DNA from: Bacteroidota bacterium
GTDB taxonomy: Bacteria > Bacteroidota > Bacteroidia > Sphingobacteriales > Sphingobacteriaceae
Direction of reading: 5' to 3'
Length of the DNA: 20,107 bases
NCBI GenBank assembly: GCA_013286985.1
Contig: JABDEQ010000050.1
Span: forward strand, 1-20,107
Of the stretch, positions 15,894-20,107 are shown one piece after another. The notes under the pieces were generated by a model. The model was not told the DNA's origin. It worked only from the letters and a program-made list of their open reading frames with translations, and searched no databases. How positions within the stretch are numbered: position 1 is the stretch's first letter; the number at the start of each line of letters is the position of its first letter. A program made the position numbers and the translations under genes.

Positions 15894-16448
15894 TTAAGAA
15901 ACCATTGCCATCATATCCGGAGGCTGGCCGGGGCCGCTGCGATAGGTGTTGGGGATAAGCGATTGATCCGTTAGCTTTTTTTTCTGCAACACAAACTGCG
16001 GATTGCTGAACATATAATCGATGACAGGAGTATTATAGTCCATTAGGATTATTTTGCCAAAAGGCACGTGTTCTTTCCGGGTTACCGGAATATCCTTTAT
16101 TTGTTTGGCGTAGATAATGTTTTGCCCCGATAGGTGGGTTGTTTTGTAATTGGGAATACACATCAGGTAGATGGCCTTTTGAGTTACCCTTATTTTTACA
16201 TAATTATAGCTGGCATTTGCAAACCGTACCTCCCCATTTAAATTGATATATCCTTTCCAATCGGCCGCGTGAGGGAGGTTAACGGGAATTTTTATTTCTG
16301 TTAAATCGTCAACACTATAAAGGTTTTTGTTTATCTGTTCGTTGAAAAACCTATCAGTTTTAAAAACCAAATATTGATAAAAAGCAAGTTGCCCACCTAT
16401 GTTAAAAAGGTGGATAAACAGCAATGCTATAGCAATAAGCTTTTTCAA
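15894..16448 (-). CDS. Membrane-anchored protein of unknown function, family A copy 1
   Basis: The protein has 184 residues. The hydrophobic N-terminus (MKKLIAIALLFIHLFNIGGQ) is a signal anchor or uncleaved signal. The middle holds conserved blocks shared with the paralog at 18009-18557: LTEIKIPVNLPHAADWKGY, ASYNYVKIRVT, IYLMCIPNYKTT, and a C-terminal YRSGPGQPP. From memory this is a family seen in Sphingobacteriaceae that is often close to envelope genes; no function is known. It follows the AhpD-like gene at 16554 after 105 nt. The conserved single Cys in LMCIPNY may be reactive or structural (inference). Confidence 0.78.
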   Translation of the reverse strand: MKKLIAIALLFIHLFNIGGQLAFYQYLVFKTDRFFNEQINKNLYSVDDLTEIKIPVNLPHAADWKGYINLNGEVRFANASYNYVKIRVTQKAIYLMCIPNYKTTHLSGQNIIYAKQIKDIPVTRKEHVPFGKIILMDYNTPVIDYMFSNPQFVLQKKKLTDQSLIPNTYRSGPGQPPDMMAMVS

Positions 16449-16481
16449 TTTATTGGTTCAATATTTTTTAAGTAAGTTGAA

Positions 16482-16542
16482 TTGCGTTAATTAAGCAGCA
16501 GATCGGCGAAATTATTTAGTCAACCTGCCTTAATCAACGCAA
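16482..16542 (-). terminator. Imperfect long hairpin after AhpD-like copy 1
   Basis: TTGCGTTAATTAAG (16482-16495) pairs with CTTAATCAACGCAA (16529-16542), with one G-U pair. It lies just after the stop at 16554 on the minus strand. No strong T-run follows, so it may be an attenuator, an mRNA 3' stabiliser or a weak terminator. Confidence 0.35.
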
Positions 16543-16553
16543 CGCAGTTCTGT

Positions 16554-17093
16554 TTAAAATTTTCCGTATCCTACGTGGGCCATGCGTTCGCCCATTTCGG
16601 CATAGGCTTCATTGGGGCCCGGCGCCCAGGTACCCAGGCCGTCAACGTATCGGTTATACATGCAAAATGCGGCGGCAATTAATACAGTATCATGTATTTC
16701 TATATCTGTTGCGCCAAATTTGCGTGCTTCGGCTACGTCTTCTTCAGTAACGTTTTTGCCATTGCGCTGTACCTGGTGTGCAATATGCAGTAATGACCGT
16801 AATTTATCAGAAACAGGGGTTTGAGGCAAGCCTGCTTTAATATCGTCAATAAGGCTTAAGCCCGATTTTAAGTGAGCAGCAGCTGCTGCTGCGTGTGAGG
16901 TATGACAAAAATGGCAGCCATTCCAATAGGAAACAGATGCTGCAATAATCTCCCTTTCACCGCTGCTTAGACTTGAAGGGCCTCGCAGCAGCACTTCTGC
17001 CAAATCAGTTAATGGTTTGCCGGTTTCAGGGCGATAGTTTAAAAGACCTACTATGCCCGGTAATTCTTCGTTTAATAATTTTATATGTGCCAT
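16554..17093 (-). CDS. Carboxymuconolactone decarboxylase / AhpD-like peroxidase-related protein, copy 1
   Basis: The protein has 179 residues. The AhpD-type redox motif is C60-HF-C63-H-TS-H67, preceded by the helix SSGEREIIAASVSYWNG. Proteins of this fold use the Cys pair and the nearby His/Glu to reduce peroxides, or serve as disulfide reductants. A conserved C-terminal block (ATDIEIHDTVLIAAAFCMYNRYVDGLGTW) defines the peroxidase-related subgroup. It follows its paralog after 32 nt and is very probably co-transcribed with it. The physiological electron donor is unknown. No export signal is present, so it is cytoplasmic. Confidence 0.9.
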   Translation of the reverse strand: MAHIKLLNEELPGIVGLLNYRPETGKPLTDLAEVLLRGPSSLSSGEREIIAASVSYWNGCHFCHTSHAAAAAAHLKSGLSLIDDIKAGLPQTPVSDKLRSLLHIAHQVQRNGKNVTEEDVAEARKFGATDIEIHDTVLIAAAFCMYNRYVDGLGTWAPGPNEAYAEMGERMAHVGYGKF

Positions 17094-17125
17094 GTTGTTT
17101 TGTTATGTTGAATTAATTGGCTTTG

Positions 17126-17698
17126 CTAAACAAGTTCCTGTGTTGGGTTTACTTTAAAGGGAGCGGTTAAGTATCCTTCGCGTGCGCGCTGTTCGCCCAT
17201 TTTGTCATAAAGTGCGGCATCATCGGGCTGCCATGTGGCTAAGCCGTCAACATAGCGATTGTACATGCAAAATGCAGCGGCAATTAATACGGTATCATGT
17301 ATTTCAATGTCTGTTGCGCCTTCTTTGCGGGCCAGCTCAACATCGGCCGGGGTTACGTTTTTACCTCCGCTTTGTACATGCGCCGCAATTTTTAATAATG
17401 CTTTCATTTTGCTGCTGATAGGCGCGGAGTCGGGATCGTCCAACACTTGTTTCACAATTTCAGCATTGTTGCCCAACTGATGCTGGGCTATTGCGCCATG
17501 TATGTTGCAGCAATATTTGCACGTATTTAAGCGGGATACATAGGTAGCAATCAATTCTCTTTCTCCTGCACTTAAGCTTGGGTGTGGGTTGTGTAATAAA
17601 GTTTGTACAAGATCATTCAATGGTCCGGCTGTTTCAGGCCGAAACATAAACAGGCTGCGGATACCAGGAAATTCTTTGGGTAAATTAATATGTGGCAT
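17126..17698 (-). CDS. Carboxymuconolactone decarboxylase / AhpD-like peroxidase-related protein, copy 2 (donor of the parE insertion)
   Basis: The protein has 190 residues. The AhpD motif is C60-KY-C63-C64-NI-H67, after the helix SAGERELIATYVSRLNT, so it has one more Cys than copy 1. The C-terminal block IEIHDTVLIAAAFCMYNRYVDGLATW is shared with copy 1. It has its own tail after AREGY. Codons 18-40 ([20 protein letters not shown]) align with RPETGKPLTDLAEVLL of copy 1, so this segment is native here. The same 66 bp occurs inverted inside parE at 19636-19701. The frame is intact. It has the same orientation as copy 1 and lies 32 nt before it. Confidence 0.9.
   Translation of the reverse strand: MPHINLPKEFPGIRSLFMFRPETAGPLNDLVQTLLHNPHPSLSAGERELIATYVSRLNTCKYCCNIHGAIAQHQLGNNAEIVKQVLDDPDSAPISSKMKALLKIAAHVQSGGKNVTPADVELARKEGATDIEIHDTVLIAAAFCMYNRYVDGLATWQPDDAALYDKMGEQRAREGYLTAPFKVNPTQELV
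17581..17646. repeat. Donor copy of a 66-bp inverted repeat pair
   Basis: It is identical over all 66 bases to the reverse complement of 19636-19701. It is inside the AhpD-like copy 2 gene, covering codons 18 to 40. Bases beyond both ends differ, apart from chance similarity. Confidence 0.9.
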
Positions 17699-17823
17699 AT
17701 TTTTACGGTATTAATATTATTACTACGCTTTAACATTTGTTTTTTAGGCAGATGTAAAAAGGCCTCTGATAATTGTATTAAAAATGAAATTTAATAATTA
17801 TTGGACTAGCTGGCAGCTTTTCC

Positions 17824-17852
17824 ATAACGATGGGTTTAAAACCCATCGTTAT
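17824..17852. repeat. REP-like palindrome, copy 1
   Basis: A 14-bp perfect inverted repeat (ATAACGATGGGTTT and its complement) with one central base. It shares the left flank CTTTTCC with copy 2. Such palindromes in Bacteroidota intergenic regions are commonly dispersed REP elements mobilised by RAYT transposases; this origin is inference. Confidence 0.6.
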
Positions 17853-17961
17853 ACTATACACCTGTTAGTGTTGTCACCAACAGGTAACGTAAAGCTTGTA
17901 TGGATTATAGGCCCAGCGGTTTGTCGGTGACGACATCAACAAAGGCAAAGGGACTTTTTCC

Positions 17962-17990
17962 ATAACGATGGGTTTTAGACCCATCGTTGT
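17962..17990. repeat. REP-like palindrome, copy 2
   Basis: ATAACGATGGGT (17962-17973) pairs with ACCCATCGTTGT (17979-17990), with one G-U pair and a 5-nt loop. It carries the same ATAACGATGGG core and the same left flank (TTTTCC) as copy 1, in the same orientation, 138 bp away. Confidence 0.6.
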
Positions 17991-18008
17991 ACCAGCATCT
18001 ATCAAAAA

Positions 18009-18557
18009 TTAACAAATATGCCGTGGCGGCTGATCGGGAATAGAACGATAGCTACAGGCTAACCGTTGGGCCGGTTGAGCATCTTTCACTTGTATGTTTT
18101 TAGAAAAGGAATGAAATGCAAATTGATAAAAAGCAAAGTTAAACTTCCCTAATAAGGTGGTTTTACTATAAGGAACGTGATCCTTTTTAGGCACGGGAGC
18201 ATGTTTAACCTCTTTAACTCCTATAATATTTTGGTTTAATAAACGGGTGGTATTATAATTAGGCACACACATCAGATATAAGGTGTGCCTGGTTATTTTC
18301 ATTTTTACGTAATTGTAACTGGCATCGCCAAACTGAATTTGCCCGCTTATGTTTTCGTACTCTTTCCAGTCGCTGATGTTGGGCATATTTACCGGTAGTG
18401 CAACTTCGGTAAGGTCATTTACATTGTATAGGCCTTTGCTGGTTTGCTCGCTGAAAAACTTGTCGGCCACGTACGAAAAATATTGGTGCATTGCCAACTG
18501 ACCACCTATGTTAAACAGGTAGATAGAGAGCATCGTAGCAGCAATCAGCTTTTTCAC
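18009..18557 (-). CDS. Membrane-anchored protein of unknown function, family A copy 2
   Basis: The protein has 182 residues and is a paralog of the gene at 15894-16448. The N-terminal signal anchor is MKKLIAATMLSIYLFNIGGQ. Shared blocks are VNDLTEVALPVNMPNISDW, ASYNYVKMKIT, LYLMCVPNYNTT and the C-terminal YRSIPDQPP. The C-terminal 40 residues differ (FAFHSFSKNIQVKDAQPAQR). No catalytic motif is visible. It is transcribed first in the cluster family A copy 2 - AhpD-like 2 - AhpD-like 1 - family A copy 1, but the 310-bp gap downstream makes a shared transcript uncertain. Confidence 0.78.
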   Translation of the reverse strand: MKKLIAATMLSIYLFNIGGQLAMHQYFSYVADKFFSEQTSKGLYNVNDLTEVALPVNMPNISDWKEYENISGQIQFGDASYNYVKMKITRHTLYLMCVPNYNTTRLLNQNIIGVKEVKHAPVPKKDHVPYSKTTLLGKFNFAFYQFAFHSFSKNIQVKDAQPAQRLACSYRSIPDQPPRHIC

Positions 18558-18639
18558 AAGTATTTACGGTAAAATTGGTTTTATAAATATGAGATTTATC
18601 CACTGACTTTCAAAATTTATTTTTTCAACTTAATAAAAG

Positions 18640-18671
18640 AAAAGGCATTTGATGGTTCTCAAATGCCTTTT
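18640..18671 (-). terminator. Intrinsic terminator of parE
   Basis: A perfect 13-bp stem (18640-18652 with 18659-18671) has a 6-nt loop. It begins just after the parE stop at 18676 on the minus strand and is followed by a T-rich stretch. Confidence 0.8.
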
Positions 18672-18675
18672 GTTG

Positions 18676-19635
18676 TTATACCGCCACTGGTAAACTGACG
18701 CTTTCTATATCTTCTGCCAATAGAGGATTTACGCTTTCGTCATCCTTTTCTACCCGGAGGTTACTTACAATGTGCTGCTGGCGGGTCGGGGTGTTTTTGC
18801 CCATATAATATTCCAGCAAGCCCTTGATGTTGGCATCCTTTAATATAACCGGATCAAGACGGATATCTTTGCCAATAAACAGTCCAAACTCATCGGGTGA
18901 GATTTCGCCTAAACCTTTAAATCGGGTGATTTCCGGTTTCGTGCCTAAGCGGGCTATGGCATTGCGGCGTTCTTCATCGCTATAACAATAAACCGTTTCT
19001 TTTTTATTACGCACCCTGAACAAAGGCGTTTGCAGAATAAATACATGGCCCGCTTTAACCAGGTCGGGGAAAAACTGCAAAAAGAAAGTCATGAGCAGCA
19101 AACGGATGTGCATACCGTCAACATCGGCATCGGTAGCTATTACAATGTTGTTGTATCTTAAATCGTCCAGCCCGTCTTCAATGTTTAGTGCGTGCTGCAA
19201 TAAATTAAACTCCTCGTTTTCGTAAACCACCTTTTTGGTGAGACCAAAACAGTTTAGGGGTTTACCTTTTAAGCTGAAAACAGCCTGGGTCATTACATCA
19301 CGCGATTTGGTGATCGATCCGCTGGCTGAGTCACCTTCGGTAATAAATAAAGTTGTTTCCTGCTGGCGCTCATGGCCCTCGCCAAAATGCAATTTACAAT
19401 CGCGCAGCTTGCGGTTATGCAGCGATGCTTTTTTAGCGCGCTCATTTGCCAGTTTTTTAATACCTGCAATATCCTTACGCTCACGTTCTGATTGTAATAT
19501 GCGTTTTAGTAAAGCATCGGCAACAGCGGTGTTTTTATGCAGATAATTATCTAACTCTTTCTTTACAAAATCATTAATAAAGCCACGTACAGATGGCCCC
19601 TCCGGGCCAATATTTTGCGAGCCCAGCTTGGTTTT
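18676..19635 (-). pseudogene. parE: parE C-terminal fragment (topoisomerase IV subunit B), frameshifted
   Basis: Topoisomerase IV decatenates replicated chromosomes. ParE supplies ATPase and TOPRIM domains and pairs with ParC. This fragment keeps the end of the transducer domain ([14 protein letters not shown]), the TOPRIM acidic residues (ITEGDSASG, then [11 protein letters not shown]), [18 protein letters not shown] and the C-terminal tail. It matches Bacteroidota ParE, not GyrB. Its frame is two positions off the upstream part. The apparent start ATG at 19698 lies inside the inserted 66 bp, and residues before TKTK ([20 protein letters not shown]) are encoded by the insertion, not by parE. 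If translated alone it would lack the ATPase domain. Confidence 0.88.
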
Positions 19636-19701
19636 TGTTTCGGCCTGAAACAGCCGGACCATTGAATGATCTTGTACAAACTTTATTACACAACCCACAC
19701 C
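19636..19701. repeat. 66-bp inverted copy of the AhpD-like gene inserted in parE
   Basis: The reverse complement of this segment is identical to 17581-17646. On the parE coding strand it follows AIAIK and precedes TKTKLGS. It contains two consecutive TAA stop codons in the upstream frame and replaces the codons of a conserved segment, probably V-E-E-P-V-F-E-x-Q by family knowledge. There are 62 nt between the Lys and Thr codons, where 27 are expected. The net +35 changes the frame by two, exactly as seen. Short microhomologies (GGTG, and AAACA) may flank the original borders. Confidence 0.9.
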
Positions 19702-20107
19702 TTTATAGCGATAGCTGCCACAATAGATGCGCGTACATCTGAAGCATCAAATTCCTTTTTATAAAATTCGCGGATGGTTTTTACCACCGCTTCGCGGAAA
19801 GCCGCCTGGTGCGTACCGCCCTGCGTTGTATTTTGTCCGTTTACAAACGAGTAATATTCTTCGCCATATTGCTGCCCGTGAGTCATGGCAATTTCAATAT
19901 CCTCACCCTTTAAGTGAATAATAGGGTAGCGGATAGTTTCGGCATCGGTATTACGGGTGAGCAGGTCAAATAAACCGCGTTCCGAAAAATATTTTTGCCC
20001 GTTAAAGTTTAAGGTAAGGCCCGAATTAAGGAACACATAGTTCCAGATCATGCTTTCAACAAACTCAGGAATAAAGCGATAATGCCTGAAAATGGTATCG
20101 TCAGGAA
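19686..20107 (-). pseudogene. parE: parE N-terminal part, truncated by in-frame stop, 5' end outside window
   Basis: The frame is open from the right edge ([20 protein letters not shown]) and contains ParE transducer-domain sequence: [34 protein letters not shown] residues around [19 protein letters not shown], and [25 protein letters not shown] sequence near the end ([22 protein letters not shown] in two overlapping parts). After AIAIKV the next codons are WVV, then TAA TAA at 19684-19689, all from the inserted segment. The product would end before the QTK loop, whose Lys contacts ATP. The upstream ATPase domain lies outside the window. Confidence 0.88.

Larger units (their letters stand above)
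17699..18008. other. 310-bp intergenic gap with two REP-like palindromes and a small hairpin
   Basis: This gap between the AhpD-like gene and family A copy 2 has no ORF of note. It contains the two palindromes annotated separately and a hairpin ACCTGTT/AACAGGT (17860-17866 with 17879-17885). No convincing promoter with TAnnTTTG was found on the minus strand. Confidence 0.6.

Noticed and set aside
17647..19635. Invertible segment flanked by the 66-bp inverted repeats
   Set aside because: Inverting the segment restores neither parE nor another frame, and no recombinase gene is present in the window.
17581..19701. Diversity-generating retroelement (template/variable repeat pair)
   Set aside because: The two 66-bp copies are identical with no adenine-specific changes, are inverted, and the window contains no reverse transcriptase.
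19636..19701. Programmed ribosomal frameshift in parE
   Set aside because: The segment has two stop codons and replaces conserved residues with codons from another gene. Slippage cannot restore the protein.

Overview
The window looks like chromosome of a Bacteroidota bacterium, most likely Sphingobacteriaceae (Mucilaginibacter/Pedobacter-like). It is AT-rich. Promoters fit the Bacteroidota pattern TTTG / TAnnTTTG, and Shine-Dalgarno sites are not evident. Typical families of the phylum are present: DUF6515-like Tyr/Pro-rich proteins, Haem_bd plus cytochrome P460 fusions, VCBS/ASPIC-UnbV lipoproteins, a DUF4488-like lipoprotein and a Bacteroidota-type ParE. Family names come from recognising the translated sequences; no search was run.

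Layout, left to right. (1) The acidic C-terminal tail of a + strand gene ends at 136. (2) Three minus-strand genes follow: a secreted SnoaL-like protein, a membrane protein with a histone-H1-like basic tail and a good promoter, and the 23S rRNA methyltransferase RlmF. (3) A + strand secreted Pro/Tyr-rich DUF6515-like protein carries eleven 21-bp repeat units. (4) A minus-strand ArsR-like repressor / Old Yellow Enzyme operon has a perfect inverted-repeat operator inside its promoter. (5) A 116-bp MITE-like element with 18-bp terminal inverted repeats lies beside a secreted protein of unknown function. (6) An SDR oxidoreductase (+) converges with a two-gene operon for a Haem_bd-P460 di-heme cytochrome and a small lipoprotein. 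(7) A DUF4488-like lipoprotein and a Spy/LTxxQ-like secreted protein share a strong bidirectional terminator. (8) Two tandem, closely related TPR/VCBS/ASPIC-UnbV lipoproteins follow. (9) A cluster holds two AhpD-like carboxymuconolactone decarboxylase paralogs between two paralogs of an uncharacterised membrane-anchored family, with two REP-like palindromes in its 310-bp gap. (10) The 3' part of parE (topoisomerase IV subunit B) runs off the right end.

The main observation is in parE. Its reading frame is broken by 66 bp that are identical, in inverted orientation, to an internal part of the AhpD-like gene about 2 kb away (17581-17646 versus 19636-19701). Nine conserved codons have been replaced by donor sequence, which brings two in-frame stops and a net change of about +35 bp. 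This accounts exactly for the frame difference between the two halves. It is either a genuine templated insertion in a normally essential gene or an assembly/amplification artefact, and the two can be told apart by reads across the junctions. Apart from this the window is ordinary housekeeping and accessory Bacteroidota DNA. I see no defence system, CRISPR array, reverse transcriptase, transposase gene or RNA gene.
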